Positions 11,201-21,111 are shown, counted from the first letter of the stretch. The stretch is DNA of 64,000 nt from Vanessa cardui (GCF_905220365.1 NC_061154.1:992001-1056000), one strand, 5' to 3'. Translations and numbers: made by a program. Notes: generated by a model not told the origin, from the sequence alone.

Positions 11201-14200
11201 CCTGTAAATTCCCACTTCAGGACTAAAGGCCTCTCCCTTTGAGGAGAAGGTTTGGAACATATTCCACCACGCTGTTCCTATGCGGGTTGGTGGAACGCAC
11301 ATGTGGCAGAATTTCTATGAAATTTGTCACATGCAGGTTTCCTCAGGATGTTTTCCTTCACCGCTGAGCACGAGATGAATTATAAAGACAAATTAAGCAC
11401 ATGAAACAGCGGTGCTTGTCTGGGTTTGAACCCGCAATCATCGGTTAAGATGCACGCGTTCTAACCAATGGGCCATCTCGACTCATGTATACACATCATT
11501 GTTATTTTCCCCAGGTGGCGTTAACGGCGGCAAGCATATCACCGATGTCACAAATGCCTCACGAACTATGCTTATGAATATTGAAAATTTAACCTGGGAC
11601 CCACTATTGATGAAATTCTTCGAAGTGCCAAAATCGGTCCTGCCAGAAATTAAGTCCAGCTCTGAAGTAAGGATATTATTATACTTGCTTTATGATATTT
11701 ATTCCATTAGTTAGGGAAAGCTCTCATCTTTATTTTATATTTATTTGATGTGTAATAACATTATTAAGTAGTATTTACGTATGAACACATTAAACTTAGA
11801 AGCTACTTTGCTAATTAAGAAACTTTGGTTGTATCATGTTTTAAAATATTACCAATTCGTCTCCAGATAAAACTAACTGAAAAAAAATAATTTCTATATT
11901 AAAATGAACTCTGAAACTTATAATGGACTATTGAGAGACATTTTTTTCAAACAAAAGAAGACATTATATACTCAATTAAAAACTAACTATAACTATAAAT
12001 GTAAAGTAATTTATATATTGACTTCTCAATGTATATTTCATAATATTAATAAATCTTAAAAATACAAAAGACTACAGTATTTGTGATATACTACTAACAC
12101 AAGGGACAAGCATCAATTTGTTGCTTTCGTTCCAGTGTCCAAAGGGGTCAGTGACCCTTTTGAGCGACAATTTATTATGACTAATTATGAGTAGTGTGTA
12201 CACCGATTTCCATGGGTCATTCCGAGGTCCCGGGTTCAATTCCCGGCCGCGTCGATGTAGAAAAAGTTATTTAGTTTTCTATGTTGTCCTGGGTCTGGGT
12301 GTTTGTGGTATCGTCGTTACTTCTGATTTTCCATATCACAAGTGCTTAAGCTACATTGGGTTCTCATATTTATAGTATTTATAATTGATTGTTAATTATT
12401 TTTATTTTTTATTTTATTTGGGAAACAAACATTACAATAAGTCTTAATATTAACAAATAAAAATTAAATCACAAGCCAATCAAGTTTCCACTCATAAATT
12501 AATATACAATACTAGAGCAACAAGAAAAAAAGGAGGATATTACACAATTATAGTACAACACAACTTATATGTTGCATCGGCAAAATTCGTATAACCGATC
12601 ACATCCGAATTGAGTACGCTAGCCCAAATTATCAATATTTATTTCTCATGCGAATATGATCTTTGCACAAACGTAATAACTTGTAATATCATATGACCTA
12701 ATATATTCGTCGATTTGACACGTGGATTTACATGCACTTGCTTTCTCTGACGCGTGAATCTGTAGCGACGAATAGTGTCAAATGGCGCGATAGGGAGCTA
12801 TTCCTATTGGTTGTGTAAATCGACAGTAATCGGTTTTATTTTCATACAATTGCATTTTCCGATGCTACATCTAATTTGTGTCGTACTATACAATTTTATT
12901 TTAATTTAAAGGATAATAAATAAAATTAAACTAATCCGAGCTTGTCTATAAGATAAATTATGAAAACGAAAAAAAATAAGCAATTATCAAGAATAATGAT
13001 TTATTTTCAGATATACGGCTACATATCAGACGGACCAATCCGTGGTGTACCGATATCCGGCTGTCTTGGTGATCAACAAGCTGCGTTAGTCGGGCAGATG
13101 TGCTTGCAGCAAGGGCAAGCGAAGGCGACATACGGTACCGGTTGCTTCGTTCTATACAACACGGGCGACATTCGCGTCAACTCGAACCGGGGCCTACTGA
13201 CGACTGTGGCCTATCAGCTCGGCAGTCAGAACCCGCCTTGTTACGCCTTAGAGGGATCGGTAAGTCAAATCAAATCAAATCAAATCAATTTTATTCAAGT
13301 AAACTTCACAATGAAGCGTTTTTGAATCGTCAATAATCAAATACTACCACCGTTTCGGAAAGCAGCTTCTAGCGAGAGAAACGGCAAGAAACTCGCATAG
13401 TTGCTCTTTTCAAATAAACACATTTACAATGCTGTTATTGACAGTAATTAGCGTCCTATGATGGAACCCGAGCCTAACTCCAGGCGTTTCTTTCTAAAAA
13501 GTACTATTTTAATTAATAGTATGATTTATTTATTAATTTAGTCTTAATAATATTTTTAAATTTTGAAAATGGTAAATTGATTATATTTTCCGGTATCTTA
13601 TTATATATGCGTATACCAAATAAGTAAGTGTATCTAAACTCGTTTATTTTGCTTTGATAACTTATGAGTTTTTAACATTTTTGATGTGTGTACACCGGTT
13701 TTCAAGGGTACGCCACTCCGAGTTTGATTCCGAGTCGATATAGGTTATCATTAGTTTTCTATGTTGTCTCGGGTCTGGGTGTTTGTGGTACCGTCGTTAC
13801 TTCTGATTTTCCATACACAAGTGCTTCAGCTACTTACATTGGGATAAGAGTAATGTATGTGATGTTGTCTCATATTTATTTATTATTTTTCAATAACAGT
13901 AATAATTGATAATCCTAATAAAGTTAAATGGTCAAATATGCACGAAATATGCACGAACAAAAAAACATTAGTAATTAGATTTTGACATTTATTTAAATTA
14001 TAACTGATAGTTTCAATTAATTATGTATTATAAGTCCTAGAAAAACAAGAAAAAAAAACTTATTCATTATAATTATGTAATAATCATACGCTAAAAATGA
14101 TCTTGATATGAAATTTGGCGCCATTCCTGCAGATACCTCTTCAGGAACAGTTTATCCAGTGCCGTTGAAAAATTTGTCAATTTTCTTTATCCCGTCCAGA

Positions 14201-17200
14201 CCGTATTTTGTTATATAACATGCCTATTAAGTCTAACTATAGTAGGACACAAATTAGATGTAGCATCGGAAAATGCAATGGAATGAAAATAAAACCGATT
14301 ACTGCCGATTTACACAACCAATAGAAATAGCTGCCTATCGCGCCATTCGACGCTATTCGTCGCTATAGATTCACGCGTCAGAGAAAGCAAGTGCATGTAA
14401 ATCCACGCGTCAAATTGACGAATATATTAGGTCATATGATATTACACGTTATAACGTTTGTGCAAAGATCATATTCGCATGAGAAATAAATATTGATAAT
14501 TTGGGATAGCGTACTCAATTCGGATGTGATCGGTTTTACGAATTTTGCCGATGCGACATCTAAGTTGTGTCGTTCTATACGGCAAAAAGCACTGTTAATG
14601 AAAAAGTATCCAAATATGCAATAACACTATAAAAACAGTATTTCCATATAATCGGATGTCCAGTAATGATATATAAATTCGGATTCCAATTTAAAGGTCG
14701 CGATAGCCGGCGCTGCCCTGGGCTGGCTTCGAGACAACATTGGACTGCTTGATAGCGCTACGGACTCCCAACAAATAGCGGAGAAAGCGACAGAGAATGG
14801 CAGTGTTGTTTTCGTCCCAGCATTTAGTGGACTGTACGCTCCCTATTGGAGACAAGACGCCAGGGGGTAAGGACAGCAAAACCATATGTTTCTCGTGCAA
14901 ATTTAACTTCACAGTTCGAATTCAATAATCGGCTATTTGACTGGTTTTTAAAATCCATTTTGTATTATTAAGTAGAGGTTAAGGAACCCAGTAAAGGTTG
15001 ACTTTTTTATTTCTAGTAAATATATATCATATTAAAAATTCCATATTTAAATAACGCGCGAAAACGCTACTTGATCAATATGGCGCTGCAATGGGACATG
15101 TGACGTCACTTTGCTGTATTTTAATCTGTTTTACATATAGTAGAAGACCAAGCTTTACAATTATTATGATATGATTATTTTGCCTGTGAGTGCATTCTAA
15201 TTATTATTAGTGATTCCAACACGATGTCCATTCTTGTATGTGTGTGTTCATGCGTGGTTATATGTGTGTGTTAAGTGGTCAAAACTTTGTAGCATGACAA
15301 AGAGAGCCACCATCGTATTTTTAATATTAGCTTGGATTATTAATAATAGGCTATTTGAAAATGCGAAAAATAAATTGTGAATTATTGTAATCGGTGTATA
15401 TTATGAGTTTAAAAATTGTTATTTAGTAACTAAACTTGAAAATAATACTTAATTTATTCAAAAATCAATAAATAAAAATGAAATTTGTCACGTGACACAA
15501 AACGCTCGCGATTGGCCGGGCTTATGATGAAGTCACTTTCTTGTAAACTTTGCTTTTCTGCTATATGTACCACAGATTAAAATACAGCAAAGTGACATCG
15601 ACCCCATTGCAGCGCCATATCGTCCAAGTAGTGTTTTCGCGTGTTATTTAAATGTGGAATTTTTAATATGATATTTTTCGGCAAATATGTACTAGAAAAC
15701 CTCTACTAAATAATATAAAATTGATTTTAAAAACCAGTCAAATAGCCTATTATATATAACATAGGTTATTGAGGATGCTCAAAATAGACCACAAATTGTT
15801 TCTCTGAAAATACAAAGTTTTGCTTTATTTAACACGTCTTTACAATATCATAACAATTATCATTAAACTATTACAATTATACTTTTATCTTACCTGAAAA
15901 TAAAAAGGAAATTTTTAAGTTCACTAATATCGTCTCCTCTATTATATCTCTTTATTTTTCTTACATTTTTTTTTGTATCTATGTAAGTTGAATGTATACA
16001 TATATTATAGATACTGGTATATATTTATGTATTTAGAGTGTAATATATTCATTTATCATTAAGTCTACTTGAATTTTATAACATAATACATACAATATAT
16101 TATAAATATATACAATACACCATATACACCATACAATACATCATTGTATTAAAAATAATCTCCACTGGATTCAGGGTTTCTGGAATAGATCTCTTGTTAG
16201 AGATAAGTTATCCCTTTGTACACATATAATTTTCTGTATACTCTGTTGGTACATAAATAAATAAATAAAAAAAAATCAAAGTTCAAAATAATCTAAACAT
16301 TATCTGTAATTCTGTCATTCAACCATCAAAAGCGCGGCAAAGTGACTTTCAGTTACAGATTATAAGCAAATTTGTGATAATAATATGTCATTTCGTTACA
16401 TATATATATAATATTTATATAAATATAACATTTTCAGTGTTATTTGCGGAATAACGGAAGACACGCATTCGAACCACATCGTGAAAGCCGCGTTGGAAGC
16501 AGTTTGCTTCCAAGTGAGAGACATATTGGATGCGATGAACGAAGACTGCGGTATACCTCTGCAGTTACTTAAGGTGATTATTAATATCCTTTATTAAGTG
16601 ATATAGGCAGACATCCTAATGTGGACACCACTGGCCAAAGATACTGTAAATCCCATTTCACTAATATACCATCGATCTTGGGATCTTGCATCTTAACCGA
16701 TGATTGCGGGTTCAAACCCAGGCAAGCACCGCTGTTTTATGTGCTTAATTTGTCTTTATAATTCATCTCGTGCTCAGCGGTGAAGGAAAACATCGCGAGG
16801 AAACCTTCATGTGACAAATTTCATAGAAATTCTGCCACATGTGTATTCCACCAACCCGCATTGGAACAGCGTGGTGGAGTATGTTCCAAACCTTCTCCTC
16901 AAAGGGAGAGGAGGCCTTTAGCCCAGCAGTGGGAATTTACAGGCTGTTGTTGTTTGTTGTTGTTGTTGATCATTTTAAATACCGGCTCACTCAAACTCCA
17001 AATTTATTACAAAGTATTGCTGCTTGGTGGTAGAATGATGAATGGATAGCACCTACACGATTTGCACGAAATACCTACCTACAGATAAATTTTATTTTCA
17101 AATTTTGGTGGCAAAATGTATGGCATAGCGATGTATGTTGCATATTAAACAATGAAAATATTTTGCCTAAGAGGTCCATAGAACCCATTGAGATTGACCC

Positions 17201-18026
17201 TTCGATAGTTCGTCTCGGGTCAGAGTATTTTATTATGAACCAATGTTAGTTTTTATTTGGACTACGACTTTGACGATTTTGACAATATTATTGCCTATAT
17301 ATAAGTACACACAACTTGATGTAGCATGATATAGCGGCTACATTCGTAAAACCGAACACATCCGAATTAAGTACGCTATCTGAAATTATTAATATTTATT
17401 AATTATTTCTAATCTGAATATGATCTTTAAACAAACATAAATAACTTGTGATGTGATATAACCTTAATATATTAGTCAATTTGACAAGTCGATTTACATG
17501 CACTTGTTTTCTCGGGTTGAACTGACGCGAGAATATATAGCCACGAATAGCTTCGAATGTCGCGATAGTGAGGTATTTCTATGTTGTGTCGTACAATAAT
17601 GTCTTAAATCTTCTGGGTATGCTGGAAGAAATCTCTTATAGGGATAAGCATACCTTTTAAATTATGCTTTCCTGTGACTTATATATTTGTATCTGTACTG
17701 TATCTGGCAAATTTTAATAAACTGTTAAATAAATAAAAATAAATAAATTTCAGGTCGATGGCGGTATGACTTCCAACGAGCTGGTAATGCAAATGCAATC
17801 TGACTTGATTGGCATTAATGTCATCAAGGCAGGTTTCACTGAGAGCACTGCTCTGGGCGCCGCCCTAGTCGCCTACTGGGGCCTGGACAGCAATAGGATG
17901 GCATCACAGATTGCCATGTCCACTGGCATCACCTACATGCCAAAGATAAGTGACGATGAAAGGGATATGAGATATAAACAGTGGAAAATGGCGGTCGAGA
18001 GATCACTGGGGTGGGAGCAGAATTGA
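7998..18026 (+). CDS. Glycerol kinase, eight exons, complete
   Basis: ATP-dependent glycerol kinase (FGGY family) turns glycerol into sn-glycerol 3-phosphate, feeding lipid synthesis and glycolysis; animal forms are cytosolic or bound to the outer mitochondrial surface. The coding join is 7998-8240, 8957-9130, 10513-10660, 11515-11666, 13011-13259, 14697-14866, 16438-16573, 17754-18026, giving 514 residues, the normal family length. D15-E16-G17-T18 is the phosphate loop, N90QRETT95 supplies the Arg and Glu that hold glycerol, W112 and Y149 line the pocket, FGGY signature 1 is Y149-N161, the catalytic Asp is D260 in ISGCLGDQQ, signature 2 is G379-E399, and DGGMTSN (426-432) is the C-terminal nucleotide site. 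The usual ETTALGAA appears as ESTALGAA. Every exon joins in frame. Introns are 0.7-1.6 kb, and all but the first contain mobile elements. Exons are clearly richer in G+C than the introns. Confidence 0.96.
8241..8956 (+). other. Glycerol kinase intron 1
   Basis: A 716-bp AT-rich intron with a GT donor and a TTTACAG acceptor. It is the only intron of the gene in which I see no mobile element. A short CA run lies at about 8904-8914. Confidence 0.85.
8957..9130 (+). CDS. Glycerol kinase exon 2 (residues 82-139)
   Basis: It encodes VGVTNQRETTIVWDR and HNAIVWLDMRT, the glycerol-binding core of the N-terminal domain. The acceptor is TTTACAG. The exon must end at 9130 (...TTAAAG) to join exon 3 in frame as NYLK-PLCGLP, the arrangement expected in insect glycerol kinases. 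The next bases are GCTAGT, so the donor is GC and not GT. The nearby GTAAAT at 9136 would put exon 3 out of frame. Confidence 0.9.
10105..10235 (+). mobile_element. Helitron-like family F fragment in intron 2
   Basis: The block TTTTTTGTCTGTTTCTCTGT, then GGACTTTCAGTTACAGAGGG, TGTAATAAGAAAGTAATTTG and GGCTAC match, in order, the family F copies at 56136 and 57050. The CTAG end is missing, so this is a truncated copy. Confidence 0.5.
10254..10362 (-). mobile_element. SINE A, 3' part only, in intron 2
   Basis: Reading in reverse, it contains the family end: the CCAACCCGCATTGGAACAGC block, a CTTCTCCTCAAAGGGAGAGG block, CCCAGCAGTGGGAATTTACA, GGCTGTTG and an ACA repeat tail. The tRNA-like head is absent, as in ordinary 5'-truncated insertions. 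Confidence 0.8.
10513..10660 (+). CDS. Glycerol kinase exon 3 (residues 140-189, phase 1 end)
   Basis: It encodes PLCGLPMSPYFSAVKLRWL, including FGGY signature 1 (YFSAVKLRWLSDN), then CCFGTVDTWIIWNLT. The acceptor is GATTGTAG and the donor GTGAAA; the exon ends one base into a Gly codon. Confidence 0.95.
11189..11480 (-). mobile_element. SINE A, near full length, in intron 3
   Basis: A complete reverse copy: (ACA) tail, CCTGTAAATTCCCAC, TTTGAGGAGAAGG, GCGGGTTGGTGGAA, ACATGTGGCAGAATTTC, CACGAGATGAATTATAAAGA, and the tRNA-like head with B box GGGTTTGAACCC and A box complement CCAATGGGCCATCTCG. Flanks CATGACATAC and CATGTATAC suggest a worn target duplication. Its head edge is 34 bp before exon 4, just outside the pyrimidine tract. 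Confidence 0.88.
11515..11666 (+). CDS. Glycerol kinase exon 4 (residues 189-239)
   Basis: Acceptor TTTTCCCCAG; the first two bases complete a Gly codon. It encodes GGKHITDVTNASRTMLMNI, the conserved N-terminal domain segment, and the linker SVLPEIKSSSE. The donor is GTAAGG in phase 0. Confidence 0.95.
12189..12375 (+). mobile_element. SINE B in intron 4
   Basis: Family B has a tRNA-like head (GGTCGAGTGGTGTGTACACC, then B box GGGTTCGATTCCCGGCC) and a body with CATTAGTTTTCTATGTTGTC, GGGTCTGGGTGTTTGTGG and TACCGTCGTTACTTCTGAT. This copy lacks the first bases of the head and stops near CTCATATTTATAG. Confidence 0.82.
12551..12888 (+). mobile_element. TIR element M, copy 1, intron 4 (338 bp)
   Basis: Termini TAGTACAACACAACTTATAT and the inverted TCTAATTTGTGTCGTACTA are imperfect inverted repeats of about 35 bp, apparently flanked by TA, as in Tc1/mariner-derived MITEs. 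There is no coding frame. A second copy in the opposite orientation starts at 14240, and a worn third copy is at 17303. Confidence 0.85.
13011..13259 (+). CDS. Glycerol kinase exon 5 (residues 240-322)
   Basis: It encodes the catalytic core: ISGCLGDQQAALVGQ with D260 as general base, KATYGTGCFVLYNTG and GLLTTVAYQLG, ending ALEGS. Acceptor TTATTTTCAG, donor GTAAGT, phase 0 at both ends (249 bp), so skipping it would keep the frame but remove the catalytic Asp. Confidence 0.96.
13263..13665 (-). mobile_element. LINE 3' end (Jockey/CR1-like), intron 5
   Basis: On the minus strand at about 13655-13520 the frame reads IRIYNKIPENIINLPFSKFK and onward to a stop, the C-terminal end of a non-LTR reverse transcriptase as seen in many lepidopteran LINEs. 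It is followed by the 3' UTR and an AAATC-type tail whose complement, (CAAAT)n, lies at 13266-13290. The copy is 5'-truncated. Related copies are at 19810 and 60886. The tail starts within the first ten bases of intron 5. Confidence 0.75.
13686..13888 (+). mobile_element. SINE B in intron 5
   Basis: Starts at GTGTGTACACCGG, lacks part of the B box region, and runs through the family body to ATTGGGATAAGAGTAATGTA and GTTGTCTCATATTTATTTAT. Confidence 0.82.
14240..14577 (-). mobile_element. TIR element M, copy 2, intron 5 (338 bp)
   Basis: Its reverse complement matches copy 1 (12551-12888) along the whole length, including TTTCTCATGCGAATATGATC, TTTACATGCACTTGCTTTCT and CCGATGCTACATCTAATTTG, with roughly one change in 15-20 bases by eye. 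It therefore lies inverted to copy 1, with exon 5 between them. Confidence 0.87.
14697..14866 (+). CDS. Glycerol kinase exon 6 (residues 323-379)
   Basis: It encodes VAIAGAALGWLRDN and FVPAFSGLYAPYWRQDARG, both C-terminal domain hallmarks. The acceptor is AATTTAAAG, with a weak pyrimidine tract; the donor is GTAAGG after two bases of a Gly codon. Confidence 0.95.
14925..15753. mobile_element. Long fold-back TIR element in intron 6
   Basis: The left arm (14925 to about 15148) starts ATAATCGGCTATTTGACTGG and the right arm (about 15560-15753) ends with its inverse, CCAGTCAAATAGCCTATTAT. The arms pair with some mismatches for about 190-220 bp, including the pairs TGGCGCTGCAATGGG / CCCATTGCAGCGCCA and AGCAAAGTGAC / GTCACTTTGCT. 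The spacer is about 410 bp. No coding frame. Transcribed within the intron it would form a long hairpin. Confidence 0.8.
16438..16573 (+). CDS. Glycerol kinase exon 7 (residues 379-424)
   Basis: It completes FGGY signature 2 (G-V-I-C-G-I, seven residues, H-I-V-K-A-A-L-E) and continues AVCFQVRDILDAMNEDCGIP. Acceptor CATTTTCAG, donor GTGATT, phase 0 at the end. Confidence 0.95.
16683..16969 (+). mobile_element. SINE A in intron 7
   Basis: It starts inside the tRNA-like head (GCATCTTAACCGATGATTGC, B box GGGTTCAAACCC) and runs through the complete body to GGAATTTACAGGCTGTTGTT and a (GTT)n tail. It sits about 110 bp after the exon 7 donor. Two overlapping short open frames here belong to the SINE. 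Confidence 0.88.
17303..17595 (+). mobile_element. TIR element M, copy 3, worn, intron 7
   Basis: It keeps the order of copy 1 (CACAACTTGATGTAGCAT, CATCCGAATTAAGTACGCTA, GATTTACATGCACTTG, TGTCGCGATAG, TTGTGTCGTAC) but has several gaps and lacks the block before the right terminus. Same orientation as copy 1. Confidence 0.75.
17754..18026 (+). CDS. Glycerol kinase exon 8 and stop (residues 425-514)
   Basis: Acceptor AAATTTCAG; it encodes VDGGMTSNELVMQMQSDLIG, TESTALGAALVAYWGL and the tail RYKQWKMAVERSLGWEQN, then TGA. A basic GW-containing end is typical of animal glycerol kinases. The stretch after the adenine-binding strand differs from the usual VVRP-xxxETTALGAA by carrying IKAGFTESTALGAA. 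Confidence 0.95.
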   Translation, partial: VDGGMTSNELVMQMQSDLIGINVIKAGFTESTALGAALVAYWGLDSNRMASQIAMSTGITYMPKISDDERDMRYKQWKMAVERSLGWEQN

Positions 18027-18331
18027 GTATTAACGTACAAATTTAATATACATCGGTCAGGTCAAATATCACACAAAGTCTGAACGAAATGCTATAAACA
18101 AATGTATATACACAAATTGTGATTGGAAACGTTTTTATACAAAATATTTTTTATTAGATTTACACAAAACAAAGTAAATTAGAATTCAACGAATTTTCAA
18201 TCCGCTTTAATTGCCAATTTCATAAAATAAGGCTTGGTTTAATGTTTAATAGACTCAGAAATTTGTAAAAAAGGTAGATATTGTTATGTATACATAGCTT
18301 TTGTCATATGAAGATTTAACTTATTAATAAA
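18027..18331 (+). terminator. Glycerol kinase 3' UTR with candidate poly(A) signal
   Basis: No frame continues after the stop. The first good AATAAA lies at 18326-18331, about 300 bp downstream; another, AATAAA, is near 18438. Which one is used cannot be told from the sequence. Confidence 0.45.
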
Positions 18332-18892
18332 CTGAAATTTATTTGACGCATAGCGCTGATGTCCAATGAATATAATACATTAAATGTATGAGGATTCTAA
18401 ATAGTCATAAAAGTAAATATACAAATATTTTCACAGAATAAATTAATATCCATTTCTTACTTTACTAATTACACAACAGACATTAATGAAACAATATTTT
18501 GCCACTTATTATTACTAGTAAAGGTACAATAATTTATAATCTGTAAAACATTTAAACATACTGTACATACTGTACAGGTCCTTTTGAAATGTGTACGGTT
18601 CGCAAAATAATTGAATTAATTTAAAAAAATGTATATATTTAAAGCATACGAATCTTACTTTGTGGGCCAGGGAAGTACTATTATATTTTCAAGTGTATTT
18701 ATAATTCATCTTTATACACAAAGCCTGCATGTGTATAACATAATTCAATATTTGCTACATATGTATGCATGTAGAATATGCTCCAAAATATTCTGATGAA
18801 ATCGAGATCTTGGCCCAGGAAAACATTGAAACCTTATTGTTTTAATAAGACATACGTATGACACATTACATAATTAAAAATGTATATATTTA
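18332..18892. other. Intergenic, no gene seen
   Basis: AT-rich, only short chance frames, no repeat recognised. Confidence 0.5.
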
Positions 18893-19148
18893 ATTCTCAT
18901 CAGTGGCGTAGCTAGGTGGCAAAGGGCCCTGAAGCATAGAAAAAGAATCGGACGCGGATTCCCTCTTTCCCTTCTTTAACTAATAATTACCCTTTAAAAT
19001 TATAGATACTAAATAAGACATCTTATGCGCACGTTCGTGATTTTCTAGCTACAGAAGCTTAAGATTTAGTTTAGAGGGCCCCCTGAACTCCGGGGCCCAG
19101 GTGCACTGCACCACCTGGCCCTACGATAGCTACGCCACTGATTCTCAT
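18893..19148. mobile_element. hAT-type MITE with CAGTGGCGTAGCTA ends
   Basis: The 240-bp element (18901-19140) has inverted ends CAGTGGCGTAGCTAGGTGG and CCACCTGGCCCTACGATAGC-TACGCCACTG and is flanked by a perfect 8-bp duplication, ATTCTCAT (18893-18900 and 19141-19148). These ends and duplication length are those of a widespread hAT-derived MITE type in animals. No transposase. Confidence 0.9.
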
Positions 19149-19809
19149 CAATAATGCTACGAGGGTAGGATCTGGTGATCAGTAATACAGGTCTATCCCT
19201 GTGTCACACCAGCTCAGACCATACACTCGACTGTGAGCTGTTCCTTATTATTAGTTATTACTTATTGTGACATGGTACTATCGACTCATAATGAAATTAT
19301 AAAACGAACAACGAATTATTAACATTTATTATTAATTAATAAATTATTATCAATGGTTATGATAATATATAATAAGTGTTACATATGCGTAGGTAGGAAT
19401 GTTAATAAAAGATTGACAGGTCTGTAAAGATTTCGTTGACGGACGGATTTTGACATATGTCAAATTTAAACATTCAACAAGTAATGCATTCAAGCGTTAC
19501 TGTAATAATATATCATTGCTTGTAATATTATTAGGTAGTCGTTCTTTTATGGTTAAGGGAAAAGCAGAATATGGTTATTTTAAAATTTGTCATAAATATC
19601 GGCCCACGCTGCACGTAGAAATATTGACAAATGTGCACAAATTTTTATTATCTGTGCTAGGTATATTAGGAAATTAATTGGTGTGCTATTTTAAATCGTG
19701 CGAATGTAAATTTAATAAAGTATTAAGTGATTACTTCAAATGTGTTAATATGAAATATGTTTAGAGAAGTATCTGTTCGCGATCTTTCTTTAACTTTTTT
19801 CTCCTGGAT
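19149..19809. other. Intergenic, no gene seen
   Basis: A 75-codon open frame at 19450-19677 has AT-rich codons and no recognisable motif; I treat it as chance. Confidence 0.45.
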
Positions 19810-19890
19810 AAATCAAAGCAATTTTGTTCAAGTAAATTTCACAATTAAGCGTTATTGAATCATCGATAATTAAATGCTACCATCGTTTTT

Positions 19891-20138
19891 GACGACCTTC
19901 ATGGTCGAGTGGTGTGTACACCGGTTTTCATGGGTACACCACTCAGAGGTCCCGGGTTCGATTCCCGGCCGAGTCGATGTAGATTACCATTAGTTTTCTA
20001 TGTTGTCTTGGGTCTGGGTGTTTGTGGTACCGTCGTTACTTCTGATTTCCATAACACAAGTGCTTTAGCTACTTATATTGGGATCAGAGTAATGTATGTG
20101 ATATTGTCTCATATTTATATATTTATTTTATATTATAT
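19891..20138 (+). mobile_element. SINE B, most complete copy
   Basis: It starts GACGACCTTCATGGTCGAGT with A box TGGTCGAGTGG and B box GGGTTCGATTCCC, followed by the full body and an AT-rich tail (ATATTTATATATTTATTTTA). It is inserted within a LINE 3' end. Confidence 0.88.
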
Positions 20139-20185
20139 GTTTCGGAAAGCAGCCTCTAGCGAGAAGAGACAGCGAGTAACTCGCC

Positions 20186-21111
20186 TATACTCCAGCCACA
20201 TTCGATCTGGAATTTTAGTAAACAAACCATGTGTCATCATAATTAGGGTTGATACACTCTTAATAAAAAATAATAATTATTAAAATTACAACTATATTCA
20301 TTATAACACAATTTCCTGTTTAAACACAAAAAAAAATAATTTAATACAGAATCCAAAAAAATTATTTAGCCGGTCAATACAAAATTTATATGAAAATTTG
20401 CTTAAAATAAAAGTTTAAAAATCTTTAATTACCACTATAATATTACTACAAAACTAACAACCCTATATTTTAATATTGACGTAAAGAAATCGCAGGTTTG
20501 TAACATTTGGAGTGTTTTTTTAAGAAATTGGCAGATTTAGGAAGGTATATAATAGCGATACAGCATCTTCGTAATTGGTGGTGTATATTTTTAATCGTAT
20601 AATTATAATTTTAAATAAAAATATATACTTATCGCGCATTCCTAATAAAGTATAAAATATTAATGCTTAAAAAACATACTAATACACTAGTATACCAACA
20701 GACGTTGCTTTTTCCAGTATTGGAGCAATTGTAATCTCAAACCTCCCATTGACCCATTCAAATATACACAAAATTAATCTAAATGAGTCCTGTCGTTTGG
20801 GAGGCGATAGATAAAGTTAATAAAGCGAATTATATAACTACGAGGTAATTTCTGATATCATTTTAAAATTGGAGGTATTATTTTTGAGATCTACATTATT
20901 CCAGATGATCATAAGTATTATAATTATAACCAAGAATGCGCTTAGTCCTTTGTCTTAAATATTTTATTATTCATCATCAATTTTAATTTTTATTAATATC
21001 AAAAATAATTGTTTTACATATTTCTAAAAATGTTTTGAGCATCTGCCTGACGTTGGTTGCTAAGCAACGCTTTGTTATTAAACATTCCACATCGAATTTG
21101 GCTGGAGTATA
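20186..21111. mobile_element. 918-bp TIR element nested in the LINE
   Basis: The element 20190-21107 has inverted ends CTCCAGCCACATTCGATCTG and CACATCGAATTTGGCTGGAG and is flanked on both sides by TATA (20186-20189, 21108-21111). The TATA may be a 4-bp duplication, or a TA duplication next to a terminal TA. It contains no transposase frame. Its class is probably Tc1/mariner-related, but this is inference. Confidence 0.75.

Noticed and set aside
13100..13336. Second + frame over glycerol kinase exon 5
   Set aside because: Out-of-frame shadow; the reading with ISGCLGDQQ is the true one.
14691..14912. Minus-strand frame over glycerol kinase exon 6
   Set aside because: It is the antisense of a real exon.
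16780..17049. Two overlapping open frames read through CSKPSPQRERRPLAQQW and MFQTFSSKGEEAFSP
   Set aside because: Both lie within a SINE A copy; the same peptide phrases recur at 10225 (reverse), 38425 and 55545 at other SINE copies, so they are repeat translation and not genes.
19909..20283. 124-codon open frame
   Set aside because: It begins inside SINE B and runs into the adjacent LINE tail and TIR element. Similar frames appear at 12187 and 13688 in other SINE B copies.
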